A DNA stretch of 64,000 nucleotides from Pseudoalteromonas galatheae (GCF_005886105.2 NZ_PNCO02000001.1:798501-862500), one strand, 5' to 3'; positions 52,060 through 63,369 are shown, numbered from the stretch's first letter. Translations and numbers: made by a program. The notes: generated from the sequence alone by a model not told the origin.

Positions 52060-54852
52060 ATGACTTTATTTTGGATACCCTTGCTATCCTTAATTGGCAG
52101 TTTTATCTCTGCATTTACGGGAAAGCTTTCCCGTAATCAGTCGACTGCTATAACCTTAGTAGCGCCAGCAGTGGCAATTTTACTTGCTGTTGATCTCGCC
52201 CCTGCCGTTTTTGCAGGAGAGACTATTCGGTACACATTTGAATGGGTTCCGCTTCTAGATATTAACATCGCGTTTAGACTGGATGGTCTTGCGTTGCTGT
52301 TCGTTTTCATGATCTTGGGCATTGGTATGTTGGTTATCTTCTATGCCAGATACTACCTTAGTCCCAATGATTCCATGCCTAAACTTTATGCCTACTTAAT
52401 GCTCTTTATGACCGCTATGCTTGGTATCGTTATGTCTAATAACGTATTACAGCTGTGGCTATTCTGGGAGCTTACCAGTATTAGTTCATTTTTGCTTATT
52501 AGCTATTGGTGGCATAAGTCAGAAGCCCGCAAAGGGGCGAAAATGGCACTTGCTATCACAGGCGGTGGCGGCTTAGCGCTGCTCGCTGGCTTGATGTTGA
52601 TAGGAGATATTGTTGGCAGTTATAACCTCGATGTGATTTTATCGAGTCGTGAGCTTATTCAATCTCATGCATTGTATGAAGTGGCGTTAATCCTTGTGCT
52701 ACTGGGCGCATTTACTAAGTCTGCGCAATTCCCATTCCATTTCTGGTTACCGCACGCGATGGCTGCACCAACGCCTGTAAGTGCGTACTTGCATTCTGCG
52801 ACTATGGTGAAAGCTGGGATATTCTTACTGGCACGCTTTTATCCTGCGCTAGCGGGTACAGAGCTGTGGTTTATCCTCGTAGGTTTAACTGGCTTAGCAA
52901 CGCTGCTCGTTGGTGCCTATATTGCGCTATTTAAACATGATCTAAAAGGCCTTCTGGCGTTTTCAACGATCAGTCATTTAGGCCTGATTACTTTATTACT
53001 TGGTCTGGACACTGAACTTGCGACTGTTGCGGCGGTTTTCCATATTATTAACCACGCAACGTTTAAGGCCTCTTTATTTATGGCGACGGGGATCATCGAC
53101 CATGAAACGGGCACTCGTGATATGCGTAAGCTCAACGGTATGTGGCGTTTTATGCCCTATACCGCAACGCTTGCGATGGTTGCCGCTTCTGCGATGGCAG
53201 GGGTGCCGCTACTTAATGGTTTCTTGTCTAAAGAAATGTTCTTTGCCGAGACGCTACACCAGCAACTTCTGGGCTCTATGTCATGGCTAATTCCAATTTT
53301 GGCGACAATCGCCGGTGCATTCTCTGTAGCGTATTCGGCGCGATTTATTCATGACGTATTCTTCAACGGAGATCCAATTGACTTGCCTAAGGAGCCACAC
53401 GAAGCACCACGCTATATGCGTTTTCCAATCGAAATCTTGGTCGCTTTATGTTTGATAGTGGGCATGTTCCCTAACTTTATCGTTGATGGCATGTTAAAAA
53501 CAGCATCAAGTGCGGTATTAGGGGAGGCTGCGCCAACCTTTGAGGTTGCTATTTGGCATGGCTTTAACTTACCACTGCTTATGAGTGGCCTTGCGGTATG
53601 TGGTGGTTTATTAATTTATACTCAGCGCAAATATCTATTCCAATTCCAAGCTTCATTACCGCCAATGAACGCAAAGAAAACCTTTGAACGCACTATGTAC
53701 AACATAGTGTCTTGGAGTCGCGCGCGTGTAAACGCAATAGAAAATGGTTCGTTACAGCGTTATCTAATGCTGATGTTTATTGTTGTGTTGGTGAGTGCTG
53801 GTTGGCCACTGTTTGAAATGTCACAGTTAGTGGGTAATTTAGAGCCGACGCCAATTGATGTGCATAACGGTATCGGGGCTGGCTTATTAATGATTGGGGC
53901 AATTGGTACGGTTATTTGGCATCGTACTCGTATGGTTGCACTGCTGATGATTTCGGTTGTTGGTCTCATGGTGTCGGTTGCTTTCACACGCTTTTCAGCA
54001 CCGGATCTGGCGCTTACTCAGTTAACGGTAGAAGTTGTAACCATTATCCTGTTAATGCTTGCGTTATTCTTCTTACCGCAAAGAACGCCGAAGGAATCAA
54101 GTTCTATTCGCGTACTACGTGATATTGGTATTGCTTCAGCAATTGGTGTGATCATCGGAAGTATTAGTTACGCCTTAATCACAAGACCACTAGACAGTAT
54201 TTCTGAGTTCTTTATTGCAAATGCCAAGGTTGGCGGTGGCGGGACGAATGTTGTTAACGTTATCTTAGTAGATTTCCGTGGTTTTGATACGCTAGGTGAA
54301 ATTACCGTTTTGGGTATTGCGGCGCTTGGAATTTATAAGTTGCTCATTAACTTACCACTATTTATGCCTGGTAGTGATAGTGAAGGAAGACCTTGGGCGA
54401 AAGAGAGATATCCACTACTGCTAGCAAGTATTTCGCAAAGCTTATTGCCTTTGGCGTTGTTGGTTTCGGTTTATATTTTCTTGCGTGGCCACAATCTTCC
54501 AGGTGGTGGATTTATCGCAGGTCTAATCACGGCAATAGCCTTTATTTTACAATACATTGCTCATGGTTCGAATTGGATTGCAGAGCGCTTTGATGTCAAT
54601 TACCGCAAGATTATCGCAACGGGTATCGCTATTTCTCTGGCAACTGGTGTAGGTAGTTGGTTCTTCGGCAAACCATTCTTAACCTCATGGTTTGATTATT
54701 TTGATATCCCATTGGTAGGTAAAACTGAGTTGGCAAGTGCCATTGCATTCGACCTTGGTGTTTATATCACCGTGGTAGGTGCAACGCTGATGATTTTGGC
54801 GAGCCTAGGTAAAGTAACGGCAAATGCGCCCAAAGAAGAGGTGAATATTTAA
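52060..54852 (+). CDS. mrpA: Mrp antiporter subunit A fused to subunit B
   Basis: The 930-residue membrane protein has the MrpA/NuoL-type core (about 20 segments), with [13 protein letters not shown], a [15 protein letters not shown] motif at about 224-238 holding a conserved proton-path Lys, and STISHLGLI. The last ~150 residues ([15 protein letters not shown] onward) are an MrpB/MnhB domain, so A and B are fused. With C-G it forms the multisubunit Na+(Li+)/H+ antiporter for pH and sodium balance. Its stop overlaps mrpC by one base. Confidence 0.93.
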   Translation: MTLFWIPLLSLIGSFISAFTGKLSRNQSTAITLVAPAVAILLAVDLAPAVFAGETIRYTFEWVPLLDINIAFRLDGLALLFVFMILGIGMLVIFYARYYLSPNDSMPKLYAYLMLFMTAMLGIVMSNNVLQLWLFWELTSISSFLLISYWWHKSEARKGAKMALAITGGGGLALLAGLMLIGDIVGSYNLDVILSSRELIQSHALYEVALILVLLGAFTKSAQFPFHFWLPHAMAAPTPVSAYLHSATMVKAGIFLLARFYPALAGTELWFILVGLTGLATLLVGAYIALFKHDLKGLLAFSTISHLGLITLLLGLDTELATVAAVFHIINHATFKASLFMATGIIDHETGTRDMRKLNGMWRFMPYTATLAMVAASAMAGVPLLNGFLSKEMFFAETLHQQLLGSMSWLIPILATIAGAFSVAYSARFIHDVFFNGDPIDLPKEPHEAPRYMRFPIEILVALCLIVGMFPNFIVDGMLKTASSAVLGEAAPTFEVAIWHGFNLPLLMSGLAVCGGLLIYTQRKYLFQFQASLPPMNAKKTFERTMYNIVSWSRARVNAIENGSLQRYLMLMFIVVLVSAGWPLFEMSQLVGNLEPTPIDVHNGIGAGLLMIGAIGTVIWHRTRMVALLMISVVGLMVSVAFTRFSAPDLALTQLTVEVVTIILLMLALFFLPQRTPKESSSIRVLRDIGIASAIGVIIGSISYALITRPLDSISEFFIANAKVGGGGTNVVNVILVDFRGFDTLGEITVLGIAALGIYKLLINLPLFMPGSDSEGRPWAKERYPLLLASISQSLLPLALLVSVYIFLRGHNLPGGGFIAGLITAIAFILQYIAHGSNWIAERFDVNYRKIIATGIAISLATGVGSWFFGKPFLTSWFDYFDIPLVGKTELASAIAFDLGVYITVVGATLMILASLGKVTANAPKEEVNI

Positions 54853-55193
54853 TGGAATTGCTTTATGCATCGTGCGTAGGCTTACTAGTAGCCTGTGGCG
54901 TATTTTTGATTCTACGAGCAAGAACATTCCCTGTTGTTCTTGGTTTAACTATGTTGTCTTATGCGGTTAACTTGTTTTTGTTCGCATCGGGTAGATTGAC
55001 CTTAAACAAAGCTGCCGTGCTCGGTTATAGCAGTGAGTATGCAGATCCACTGCCGCAAGCTTTGGTATTGACGGCTATTGTTATCGGATTCGCGATGACG
55101 GCATTTGTTGTGATATTAGCTATCCGCGGTCGTTCAGATTTGGGTAACGACCATGTAAATGGTATTGTTCCTGACAAAAAGGGTAAAGCATGA
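54852..55193 (+). CDS. mrpC: Mrp antiporter subunit C
   Basis: The 113-residue product is a NuoK-like three-helix protein, with LILRARTFPVVLGLTMLSYAVNL in outline and DPLPQALVLTAIVIGFAMTAF in outline. This is the MrpC length and pattern. It is joined to mrpA by TAATG and to mrpD by ATGA, so translation is coupled. Confidence 0.93.
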   Translation: MELLYASCVGLLVACGVFLILRARTFPVVLGLTMLSYAVNLFLFASGRLTLNKAAVLGYSSEYADPLPQALVLTAIVIGFAMTAFVVILAIRGRSDLGNDHVNGIVPDKKGKA

Positions 55194-56704
55194 TCCAACA
55201 TTTGACTTCTTTGCCTATTTTATTACCTATGTTGGCAGGGGTGATCCTGCTGATGCCACCGTGCGGGAAAAACCTAGCGATTAGGCGTAAAGTCTCTGTA
55301 CTTATGTCGCTGATTACGTTTGCAGCTTGTGCCTCACTTTTACTACATGTTCAGCAGTCTGGCATTCAAGTTTATGCGATTGGTAACTGGCAAGCACCGT
55401 TTGGCATTGTGCTAGTTGCTGATCAACTTTCTACTTTGTTAGTCAGCTTAACCGCTTTGTTGTGTTTTGTGTGCTCGCTGTATAGCTGTGCTGGAGATGA
55501 CGAAAGAGGAAGCTTCTTCCATCCGCTACTGCACTTTTTGGTGATGGGGGTAAACGGTGCCTTTTTAACTGGTGACGCGTTCAACCTATTTGTATTCTTT
55601 GAGATTTTGTTGATAGCATCTTATGCGCTGTTAATGCATGGTGGTGATAAGCATAATACCCGTGCGTCACTGCAATATGTGATCCTAAACCTAGTGGGTT
55701 CGTCGGTATTTTTGATTGCATTGGGTATCTTGTACGGTGTGCTTGGTACTCTAAACATGGCGGATATGGCGTATAAGATCACGTTCTTACAAGGAGACGA
55801 TGTTTATCTTGCTAAGATTGGTGGCTTGTTATTATTGGTTGTATTTGCACTAAAAGGTGCCTTGCTACCGCTTCACCTTTGGCTACCAAACACCTATGCA
55901 ACCGCGTTACCTGTTGTTGCTGCTTTATTTGCAATCATGACTAAAGTGGGTGTGTATTCGATGATGCGCGTTTATACGCTGATTTTTGGCGACCAAGCTG
56001 GTGAATTAAGTCATATGGCACAAGAGTGGCTATGGTGGCTTGCACTGGCGACTATCGTCATGGGTGGAATTGGTGTGCTTGCTAGTCAAGATTTGCGCAA
56101 GCTGTCTGCAAATTTAGTGGTGGTGTCGGTTGGTACCTTAGTGGCATTAGTCGCCGTCCAAACGGTAAATAGCAGTGCTGCAGCCATTTACTATTTAGTG
56201 CACTCGACATTAGTGTCAGCTGCATTGTTCTTACTCGCTGATTTAGTGGGGAAACAAAGGGGCAAAGTTGCTGACAGGATCACTGCGGGTCGTCCAGTGG
56301 TTCAACCTATGTTACTTGGGATCATGTTTGCAATTGCCGCAATTACTGTGATTGGTATGCCACCGTTATCTGGTTTTATTGGCAAGGTATGGATCTTAAA
56401 GTCGACTATTGAGTCGAGTCATACATACTGGTTTTGGGCGGTATATTTGTTGGTAAGCTTAGCGGTACTGGTTAGCGTTTCAAAAGCCGGAAGTACCGTG
56501 TTTTGGCATCATACCGGTAAGGTCGATACACAATCGGCAGAAAAAGCGCATCCAGCCCAAATTATCGCAATCCTGACCTTGATAATTTGTGCGCCGTTAA
56601 TGGTGATTTTCGCCGGCCCATTGACTGATTACGCATTGTCGGCAGCCGACTCTTTGCACGACTTTTCTAGCATGACTAATGCAGTGTTAAAAGGAGCGAA
56701 ATAG
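55190..56704 (+). CDS. mrpD: Mrp antiporter subunit D
   Basis: The 504-residue NuoM/N-like membrane protein has FNLFVFFEILLIASYALL, the Lys in LKGALLPLHLWLPN (about residues 222-235) and MPPLSGFIGKVWILKS. These are proton-channel motifs shared with complex I antiporter-like subunits. It begins by a 4-base overlap with mrpC. Confidence 0.93.
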   Translation: MIQHLTSLPILLPMLAGVILLMPPCGKNLAIRRKVSVLMSLITFAACASLLLHVQQSGIQVYAIGNWQAPFGIVLVADQLSTLLVSLTALLCFVCSLYSCAGDDERGSFFHPLLHFLVMGVNGAFLTGDAFNLFVFFEILLIASYALLMHGGDKHNTRASLQYVILNLVGSSVFLIALGILYGVLGTLNMADMAYKITFLQGDDVYLAKIGGLLLLVVFALKGALLPLHLWLPNTYATALPVVAALFAIMTKVGVYSMMRVYTLIFGDQAGELSHMAQEWLWWLALATIVMGGIGVLASQDLRKLSANLVVVSVGTLVALVAVQTVNSSAAAIYYLVHSTLVSAALFLLADLVGKQRGKVADRITAGRPVVQPMLLGIMFAIAAITVIGMPPLSGFIGKVWILKSTIESSHTYWFWAVYLLVSLAVLVSVSKAGSTVFWHHTGKVDTQSAEKAHPAQIIAILTLIICAPLMVIFAGPLTDYALSAADSLHDFSSMTNAVLKGAK

Positions 56705-57241
56705 ATGCGTTTAGAAGCAAAGTTTAAATGGCTACCAACGCCATTTCGCAGCTTATTATTATTTACTGTGTGGTTGTTGCTGAATAATAGCGTGTCAGCT
56801 GGGCATCTTATTCTCGCGACCATTCTAGCTATTGTGATCCCGCTTATTACCTATCGGTTTAGGACTAAGCAACCACTGATCATTAAGCCATGGCGTGCGC
56901 TTACTCATTTGTTGTTGGTGCTTTACGATATTATTACCGCCAACGTTGAGGTGGCGATAAAGATCTTAGGACCTACGAAAAAATTACGCCCCGGTTTTGT
57001 GTTGGTGCCGCTCGATATAGATCAAGCTATGCCAATTACTATTTTAGCCAGCACGGTATCGTTAACTCCTGGTACCGTAAGTGCCGAGGTATACCCTTGG
57101 CCCGAGTCGGTAAAAAGTGGCGAAAAACCAGAACGTAAATACTTACTGATCCATGTGTTAGATCTTACGGATGAGAAAGCATTGATTGAGACTATTAAAT
57201 CTCGTTATGAAGCGCCATTGAAGGAGATTTTTGAATGCTAG
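56705..57241 (+). CDS. mrpE: Mrp antiporter subunit E
   Basis: The 178-residue product has two or three N-terminal membrane segments, then the conserved LDIDQAMPITILASTVSLTPGTVS region and LLIHVLDLTDE, typical of MrpE/MnhE. It starts directly after the mrpD stop with AGGAG upstream. Confidence 0.92.
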   Translation: MRLEAKFKWLPTPFRSLLLFTVWLLLNNSVSAGHLILATILAIVIPLITYRFRTKQPLIIKPWRALTHLLLVLYDIITANVEVAIKILGPTKKLRPGFVLVPLDIDQAMPITILASTVSLTPGTVSAEVYPWPESVKSGEKPERKYLLIHVLDLTDEKALIETIKSRYEAPLKEIFEC

Positions 57242-57504
57242 AAACTGTAATTCTTATTGTCTTTGCGATGATAGGTGTATCACTTTTGTTAAACCTGTGG
57301 CGTTTAGTTGTCGGGCCTTCAATTCCAGATAGAATTTTAGCGCTGGATACCATGTACATAAATACCATTGCCCTTATTATTCTATACGGAATGAGTATGG
57401 GGACAGCATTGTACTTTGAAGCTGCATTATTAATAGCGATGCTTGGCTTTGTAAGTACGGTTGCGGTATGTAAGTATTTGCTACGCGGCGACATCATAGA
57501 GTAG
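57235..57504 (+). CDS. mrpF: Mrp antiporter subunit F
   Basis: The 89-residue product has three membrane helices and the MrpF signature LWRLVVGPSIPDRILALDTM (in part), followed by AALLIAMLGFVSTVAVCKYL. It overlaps mrpE by 7 bases. Confidence 0.92.
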   Translation: MLETVILIVFAMIGVSLLLNLWRLVVGPSIPDRILALDTMYINTIALIILYGMSMGTALYFEAALLIAMLGFVSTVAVCKYLLRGDIIE

Positions 57505-57513
57505 GAGAGCGAT

Positions 57514-57840
57514 ATGTCAGAATGGATAATTTCGATTTTATTACTGTTAGGTGGTGCGTTTGTATTGATAGGCTCTATTGGCCTTGTGAAAATGCCTGAC
57601 TTTTTTATGCGCCTCCACGGTCCTACAAAAGCGACAACGCTTGGAATGGCCTGCTTATTGACCTCGGCAATGGTGTATTTCAGTACCACAACTGACGGCG
57701 TAAGTGTGAAGGAAATATTGATTTCGATATTTTTGCTGCTCACTGCCCCCATTTCTGGGTATATGCTGATTAAGTCAGCAATACATCACCGTTTGCCAAG
57801 TAATGAAAAGACGACTGGCAAAGATAAGATAAAAAAATAG
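57514..57840 (+). CDS. mrpG: Mrp antiporter subunit G
   Basis: The 108-residue product has the MrpG pattern: LLGGAFVLIGSIGLVKMPDFFMRLHGPTKATTLG in outline (about residues 9-42) and ISIFLLLTAPISGYMLIKSA. It ends the operon. AGGAG lies 5 bases before the ATG. Confidence 0.92.
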   Translation: MSEWIISILLLLGGAFVLIGSIGLVKMPDFFMRLHGPTKATTLGMACLLTSAMVYFSTTTDGVSVKEILISIFLLLTAPISGYMLIKSAIHHRLPSNEKTTGKDKIKK

Positions 57841-57857
57841 TGCTTCGGCGCTATTTT
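57838..57857 (+). terminator. Terminator of the mrp operon, overlapping the stop codon
   Basis: TAGTGC (starting at the mrpG stop codon) pairs with GCGCTA around a TTCG tetraloop and is followed by TTTT. The stem therefore begins within the coding region's last codon. Confidence 0.75.
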
Positions 57858-58057
57858 CTTTATCTATCGCTTTATAATTTATTTCTCAAAATTTTCCTCC
57901 TAAGCACCATAAATTTCAGTACGTTATTAATTTTTTTGCTACAGTTAAAAAAGGCTTCATAGTTGCCGATAAAAATAGGGGTCACTCGTTTTATCAAGTT
58001 GATGATGAACGTGTAGTGCAATTTGTTTGCATACTAAGTCTAAATACTGGGAATGTT

Positions 58058-60172
58058 ATGAAACAAGCTTCGATTAAAAACAAACTCTTACTCTTTGTAA
58101 CAGCATTAGTAACGAGTTTGGTTGTTATATTAGTGACAACAATGTGGTTTCACCTTGCAGCAGAAAATACCAAGCAAAGTGAAGGGGTCCAACAAGCGAT
58201 TTATGATGAAATATCCCAAGGCCTTATTGCTAAAGGTAATCAATATGGGCAACGCGTGGCTGGCTTTATTAATGAAGCCTATCGTGTTCCTTACACTTTG
58301 GCTGGTGTGCTATCTCATACCACCAAGCAGGATCCTCTGAGCCGTGAACAAGTGCAAGAGATTGTTTATGGTGCGCTAAAGCAAAATCGCTTTGTATCTT
58401 CTATGTATGCACAGTTTGAACCGAATGGTTACGATGGCAATGATGCCAGCAATCAAGATGGTTCGAGTCACTCCGTGCCGGGCGCCGGTACCTTAGAGCT
58501 CTACTTTACTCAAGAAGCCGATGGTCCGATGCAACAAAAAGTTGAGTCGGCAGAAGAAAAGTATGCCGATGTAATCAATGAATTTGGCCTACGAGAAGCC
58601 GAGTGGTATTTGTGCGCAAAAGATAAAGTTGCACCTTGTATCATGGAACCCTATTTATATGAAATTTCTCCGGGCAACCAAATGTTGATGACTTCATTGA
58701 CCACTCCAGTCGTGGTCAATCGTCAATTTAGAGGTTTGGTGGGCGTGGATGTAAATTTGCCTATTTTCCAGACCATGGTTGACGAGCTCTCAAACTCACT
58801 TTACTCAGGAGCCGCTAAAGTAACCTTATTAAGTGAGCTTGGTCTTGTTGTGGGTTCCAGCCACTACAAGAACCTAGCACGTCCACTTGCTGAGTCGACA
58901 AAGTCTGATAGGGCTGAGGTGTTAAAATCACTGCACACAGGCTCTGGGATTAAAGAGTTTGGTGAGGATTTAGTCGTAGCTGTACCGATTAAAATTGCGT
59001 TACCAAACACCACTTGGTCTCTTGTAATTGAGCTTCCTAAGGCAATTGCACTTAGCTCTGCAACCACCCTGCAAAGTCAGCTTGAGGAGTCGACAGATTC
59101 TGTTGGTCGTTGGATGCTTACCATTGGAGTTGTTATTGCGGTTATAGGCATTGCCATTGCGGTAGTATTAGTGAACACAATTATTGGCCCGCTTACGCAT
59201 ATTCAGGAACGAGTCGAGAACTTAGCGTCTAGCGAAGGTGATTTAACGCATGAGCTAGAAGTGAGTCATCATGCAGAGTTAATTGCCTTGGCACATGGTT
59301 TTAATCGCTTTACTGATAAACTGCGCAAGATGATTGATGACCTCAAAGGCCTTGCTGAATCTTCCTACGAGCAGTCACATCGAACAACTGAAGCCGCAAT
59401 TAACATCAAAAACAAAGTTGCCAATCAGCATCTAGAGATAGACAGCGTAGTAACCGCAATTAACGAGCTCAGTGCGACGGCCTCCGAGGTGGCTCGGGCG
59501 TCTGAAAAAGCGGCGGCAAGTACGAATCAAGCCGCTGATCAAGTTCAGCAAAGTGAACAAAGCATCATTAAAACGACCGAAACGGTGCAATCAATGGCGG
59601 ATCAAGTCATTGATGCAAAACAAGCAGTGGTGAAGGTATCAGAACGCAGTGATGATATTTCCAAAATACTGGAGGTGATCAGAGCCATAGCAGAACAAAC
59701 TAACTTACTGGCCTTAAACGCGGCAATTGAAGCTGCAAGGGCAGGGGAGCAAGGACGTGGTTTTGCGGTTGTTGCAGATGAAGTTCGAGCTTTGGCGTCA
59801 AAAACACAAGCATCGACGGACGACATTAGTAAACTAATAGATAACCTACAGAGTGAAGTCGCGAACTCAGGCCGGATCATTGAGAGCTCTGTACAGCTAG
59901 GCGAAGATGCAGTGAGTTATTGCCAAGAATCAGCTAGGTTAATGAGCACGCTAGTAGCTGAGTTGACAAGCATTTCTAATGAAGTAACACAAATTGCTAC
60001 GGCGGCGGAAGAGCAAAGTATGGTGACCGAAGAAATTAATACAAATACGACGGGCATTTCAGATGCTGCTGCTGAGCTTTCGAAGTTCGCAGATGAGGTT
60101 GAGCAAGCGGCCAGTTCTATGACGCAGATAGTCGAACAAAAGCATAAGCAACTTAATTTATTAAGAACGTAA
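58058..60172 (+). CDS. Methyl-accepting chemotaxis protein
   Basis: The 704-residue chemoreceptor has a membrane helix at about 10-30 and a large periplasmic region (to about 350) of dCache type with a Cys pair ([12 protein letters not shown]). A second membrane helix follows at about 350-373, then a HAMP domain and a long cytoplasmic coiled coil. The signalling tip [20 protein letters not shown] begins near residue 546 and binds CheA/CheW. The ligand is unknown. The ATG at 58058 has GGGAA upstream; an earlier GTG at 58016 is not family-like. It is a stand-alone gene. Confidence 0.92.
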   Translation: MKQASIKNKLLLFVTALVTSLVVILVTTMWFHLAAENTKQSEGVQQAIYDEISQGLIAKGNQYGQRVAGFINEAYRVPYTLAGVLSHTTKQDPLSREQVQEIVYGALKQNRFVSSMYAQFEPNGYDGNDASNQDGSSHSVPGAGTLELYFTQEADGPMQQKVESAEEKYADVINEFGLREAEWYLCAKDKVAPCIMEPYLYEISPGNQMLMTSLTTPVVVNRQFRGLVGVDVNLPIFQTMVDELSNSLYSGAAKVTLLSELGLVVGSSHYKNLARPLAESTKSDRAEVLKSLHTGSGIKEFGEDLVVAVPIKIALPNTTWSLVIELPKAIALSSATTLQSQLEESTDSVGRWMLTIGVVIAVIGIAIAVVLVNTIIGPLTHIQERVENLASSEGDLTHELEVSHHAELIALAHGFNRFTDKLRKMIDDLKGLAESSYEQSHRTTEAAINIKNKVANQHLEIDSVVTAINELSATASEVARASEKAAASTNQAADQVQQSEQSIIKTTETVQSMADQVIDAKQAVVKVSERSDDISKILEVIRAIAEQTNLLALNAAIEAARAGEQGRGFAVVADEVRALASKTQASTDDISKLIDNLQSEVANSGRIIESSVQLGEDAVSYCQESARLMSTLVAELTSISNEVTQIATAAEEQSMVTEEINTNTTGISDAAAELSKFADEVEQAASSMTQIVEQKHKQLNLLRT

Positions 60173-60184
60173 GTTTGCTGGTTT

Positions 60185-60212
60185 GCAAAGAGACTGGAGA
60201 CAGTCTCTTTGC
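60185..60212 (+). terminator. Strong hairpin after the chemoreceptor gene
   Basis: A perfect 12-bp stem (GCAAAGAGACTG / CAGTCTCTTTGC) with a GAGA tetraloop lies 13 bases after the stop. A weak T run (GTTTTTC) follows about 10 bases later. Confidence 0.75.
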
Positions 60213-60248
60213 AGCTATGGCGTTTTTCGTCAAAATTCACTATGATAA

Positions 60249-60264
60249 CTGTATCTATATACAG
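60249..60264 (+). promoter_or_regulatory. LexA (SOS) box upstream of topB
   Basis: CTGTATCTATATACAG fits the gammaproteobacterial LexA box CTGT-N8-ACAG with an AT-rich centre; flanking A and T extend the symmetry. It ends 11 bases before the topB ATG, just downstream of a possible -10 (TATGAT, 60241-60246). Confidence 0.7.
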
Positions 60265-60275
60265 TTAAGCTAATC

Positions 60276-62198
60276 ATGAAACTCTATATCGCAGAAAAAC
60301 CCTCTTTAGGTCGAGCAATCGCCGATGTCTTACCAAAACCACATAAAAAACAAGATGGTTATATAGAAGTTGCGAATGGCGATGTGGTTTCTTGGTGTAT
60401 AGGTCACCTGTTGGAACAAGCTGAACCTGAAGACTACGATGCCAAATACAAAAAATGGCAGTTTCAAGATTTACCAATCATGCCTACTCAGTGGCAGTTC
60501 AAAGCTAAGCCAAAAACAAAAAAGCAGCTTAGCACTCTAAAAAAGTTACTCACAAAAGCTGATGAAATCTACCATGCTGGAGATCCTGATAGAGAAGGAC
60601 AATTGCTCGTGGACGAAGTATTTCAATTCGTAAACTTGCCAGACCGAAAAAGAGCAACGATCCGACGCTTGTTGATCAGTGATTTGAACCCGCAAGCTGT
60701 GAAAAAGGCATTGGCTTCGACACGGCCTAATCAAGAGTTTGTTCCTTTAAGTGTATCTGCGCTTGCAAGAGCTAGAGCGGATTGGCTTTTTGGTATGAAT
60801 TTAACCAGAGCATTTACGTTGGCAGGGCAAAAAGCGGGAGTGAATACTGTTTTGTCGGTTGGTAGAGTGCAAACTCCCGTACTTGGCTTGGTTGTTAGAA
60901 GGGATTTAGAAATAGAGAACTTTGTATCTAAACCATTTTATGAGGTGATTGCACACATCAATAAACCACATTGGGGAGTTTTTGAAGCTAAGTGGGTACC
61001 AAGTGAAGCGTGTAAGCCCTATATGGACGAAGATGGGCGTGTTCTGGTTAAGGCCTTAGCCGAAAACGTTGCGGATCGGATCAGTCAAAAGCAAGCAACA
61101 ATAACTAAGGTTGAAACGAAACCAAAAAAGATAAATCCGCCGCTACCCTATAACCTCTCTTCTTTGCAGATTGACGCAAATAAGCGCTACGGTTTATCGG
61201 CTCAGCAAGTGTTGGATATTTGTCAGGCACTCTATGAGAAACATAAACTGATCACTTACCCTAGATCAGATAACCGTTATCTACCACAAGAACATTTTGT
61301 TGAAAGAGAGCAAGTCATTGCGGCTGCTAAGCACAATCAGGGAATAGAAAGTAAGTTTATTAAGTTAGCTGACATGAATTTAAAAGGAGCGTGTTGGAAT
61401 GATAAAAAGGTAGAAGCGCATCACGCTATCATTCCAACCACTAAAAAGCTTCGCAGTGCTCAGCTTGGGCATAGAGAGTTGCAGGTCTATCAACTCATCT
61501 CTGTACAGTACCTCGCGCAATTCTTCCACCCCTATCGCTACAATGAAACCAAAGTCGAGTTGGAGATAAGTGGTGGCCAATTCAAAGCACAAGCGAAGCA
61601 AATAACAGATCAAGGATTCAAGGTACTGTTTAAAGGCCAAGAGGTAGAAAAAGAAAGCCTATTGCCGGAATTAGAGGTGGGAGAGCAACTTTTGTGCGAG
61701 AAAGGTGAAGTTAAAGAAAAACAAACTCAGCCGCCAAAGCATTATACTGAAGCCACCTTATTAGGTGCGATGACAGGTATTGCACGGTTTGTTTCCGATC
61801 AATCTATCAAAAAGGTATTGAAAGACACTGACGGGCTTGGCACTGAGGCGACGCGGGCCGGAATTATTGAGCTTTTGTTTAGGCGGCAGTTTCTTAGAAG
61901 AGAAGGCAAGACAATATATTCTACTGGGCTGGGAAAGGCATTTATTCAAACCCTACCTGAGTCACTTTCATTACCAGACAGAACTGCGCTCTGGGAGTCA
62001 TTGCTCGGAAAGATCGCCAATAAGGAAACGTCGTATAATCAATTTATGCAACCGCTTTGTGATGAGTTAGGTGGATTTATTGACAGCGCTCAGTCTATCA
62101 ATACGAATGCACTGAAAGGTGTTCCTGTACCTGCATTTAAAAAACGCGGGGCAAGAAAGGGGAAGTTTACTCGAAAGAGAAAGCCAAGCTCTGCATAA
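60276..62198 (+). CDS. topB: DNA topoisomerase III
   Basis: The 640-residue type IA topoisomerase (E. coli 653) has an N-terminal Toprim domain (KLYIAEKPSLGRAIADVLPK, with Glu7; DPDREGQLLVDEV), and the catalytic Tyr328 in ITYPRSDNRYLP, at the same number as in E. coli. EATRAGIIELLFRRQF and a basic tail (KKRGARKGKFTRKRKPSS) follow. There are no zinc fingers. It decatenates single-stranded DNA and resolves recombination and replication intermediates. A LexA box lies immediately upstream. Confidence 0.96.
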   Translation: MKLYIAEKPSLGRAIADVLPKPHKKQDGYIEVANGDVVSWCIGHLLEQAEPEDYDAKYKKWQFQDLPIMPTQWQFKAKPKTKKQLSTLKKLLTKADEIYHAGDPDREGQLLVDEVFQFVNLPDRKRATIRRLLISDLNPQAVKKALASTRPNQEFVPLSVSALARARADWLFGMNLTRAFTLAGQKAGVNTVLSVGRVQTPVLGLVVRRDLEIENFVSKPFYEVIAHINKPHWGVFEAKWVPSEACKPYMDEDGRVLVKALAENVADRISQKQATITKVETKPKKINPPLPYNLSSLQIDANKRYGLSAQQVLDICQALYEKHKLITYPRSDNRYLPQEHFVEREQVIAAAKHNQGIESKFIKLADMNLKGACWNDKKVEAHHAIIPTTKKLRSAQLGHRELQVYQLISVQYLAQFFHPYRYNETKVELEISGGQFKAQAKQITDQGFKVLFKGQEVEKESLLPELEVGEQLLCEKGEVKEKQTQPPKHYTEATLLGAMTGIARFVSDQSIKKVLKDTDGLGTEATRAGIIELLFRRQFLRREGKTIYSTGLGKAFIQTLPESLSLPDRTALWESLLGKIANKETSYNQFMQPLCDELGGFIDSAQSINTNALKGVPVPAFKKRGARKGKFTRKRKPSSA

Positions 62199-62276
62199 TT
62201 GTTTTCTTGGCTTGGTTGTAAATCCAGATAGTGTCACTATATCAACCATATTAATTACTCAGACAGAAAATAGAAT

Positions 62277-63134
62277 ATGAGCAATAAAATCCAACTAACT
62301 CCTGAAAACATTCAGCAAGTAATAACCGATCCAAATCCAGAGAAAGTGTTATTACTAACCTTTTATAGCAATCAAAACCCTGAATGTGTTCAGCAAGACC
62401 AAATATTGGAAGGGATCGCGGCCGCTTATAGTGAGCACATAACCATAGGTGTTATCGACTGTGATGTCCAACAAGCTCTGGCATCTCAACTCGCTCAGCA
62501 AATTGGTTTACAAGCTTTGCCAACGATTGTGATTTTAAAAGGTGGTGCGCCGGTAGATATGCTGGCAGGGGCAAAAACAGAAGAAGAAATTAAAGAAGCT
62601 CTGTCTGAGCATTTACCATCACCTGAAGTTATTTTACTTGATCAAGCGAAGCAATTCCTCGCAAGCGGCGACCTAAATAATGCCTTTGGTTATGCGAAGA
62701 AGGCATACGACATCGACAGTAGTAATACTCGGGTTAAGTTGGTGTTTGCGGATATCTGTATGCAAATTCAAAAATTTGATGAAGCTCAAGCGTTATTAGA
62801 TTCTGTAAATGAAGAACAGCGAGACCCGTATTACCACAATTTAGTCGCTAAATTGGCGCAAGCTGCGGCTGCACAAGATTCACCAGAGGTAAAGCGTCTA
62901 GAGCAAGCGGTCGAAGCTGAGCCTGATTCATTAGACTTACGTTGTCAGCTAGCCCAAGCTCAGTTAGATGTGGGTAAAAAAGAAGAGGCATTGGCAAGCC
63001 TACTTATGGTGCTTAAGAAAGACATGAACTACGGTGAAGCCAAAAAGGGATTTTTAGATATTATCGCTTCGCTGCCTGATGGCGATAGTGTTGCTTCAGC
63101 ATATCGACGAAAGCTATATAGTCTTCTTTACTAA
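62277..63134 (+). CDS. cnoX: CnoX/YbbN-type thioredoxin-TPR chaperedoxin
   Basis: The 285-residue product has a thioredoxin fold (residues ~1-112) in which the active site CxxC is NPEC, so it cannot act as a normal thiol reductase, followed by TPR repeats to the end (ALLDSVNEEQR, EAEPDSLDLRCQLAQAQLD). This is the CnoX/YbbN layout (E. coli 284 residues), a holdase that protects proteins from bleach stress and works with GroEL and DnaK. It is a single-gene unit before the rRNA operon. Confidence 0.9.
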   Translation: MSNKIQLTPENIQQVITDPNPEKVLLLTFYSNQNPECVQQDQILEGIAAAYSEHITIGVIDCDVQQALASQLAQQIGLQALPTIVILKGGAPVDMLAGAKTEEEIKEALSEHLPSPEVILLDQAKQFLASGDLNNAFGYAKKAYDIDSSNTRVKLVFADICMQIQKFDEAQALLDSVNEEQRDPYYHNLVAKLAQAAAAQDSPEVKRLEQAVEAEPDSLDLRCQLAQAQLDVGKKEEALASLLMVLKKDMNYGEAKKGFLDIIASLPDGDSVASAYRRKLYSLLY

Positions 63135-63341
63135 AAGAATAGATAGTTGAATATCAAGATACAGGTGAAAATTTCTTCAACTGTATCTTGCATCCTCCCA
63201 AATTTGATCAATACTTATGATCCCTTCGCGAAAACTGGTGACAGTTTTATGAAGAAAATATTGCATTAATGTGGTTTTTAAGCGGTTTTGTGTGTTTTCT
63301 GTTCGAACAAACCTTTTTTATAAGTTTTAATGAAAAAAGGG

Positions 63342-63369
63342 TTGCACTAAAATCGGATCTCCCTATAAT
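63342..63369 (+). promoter_or_regulatory. rRNA operon promoter P1
   Basis: TTGCAC (63342-63347) and a perfect TATAAT (63364-63369) are 16 bases apart. A GC-rich discriminator (GCGCATCC) follows, as usual for rRNA promoters under stringent control. Confidence 0.8.
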
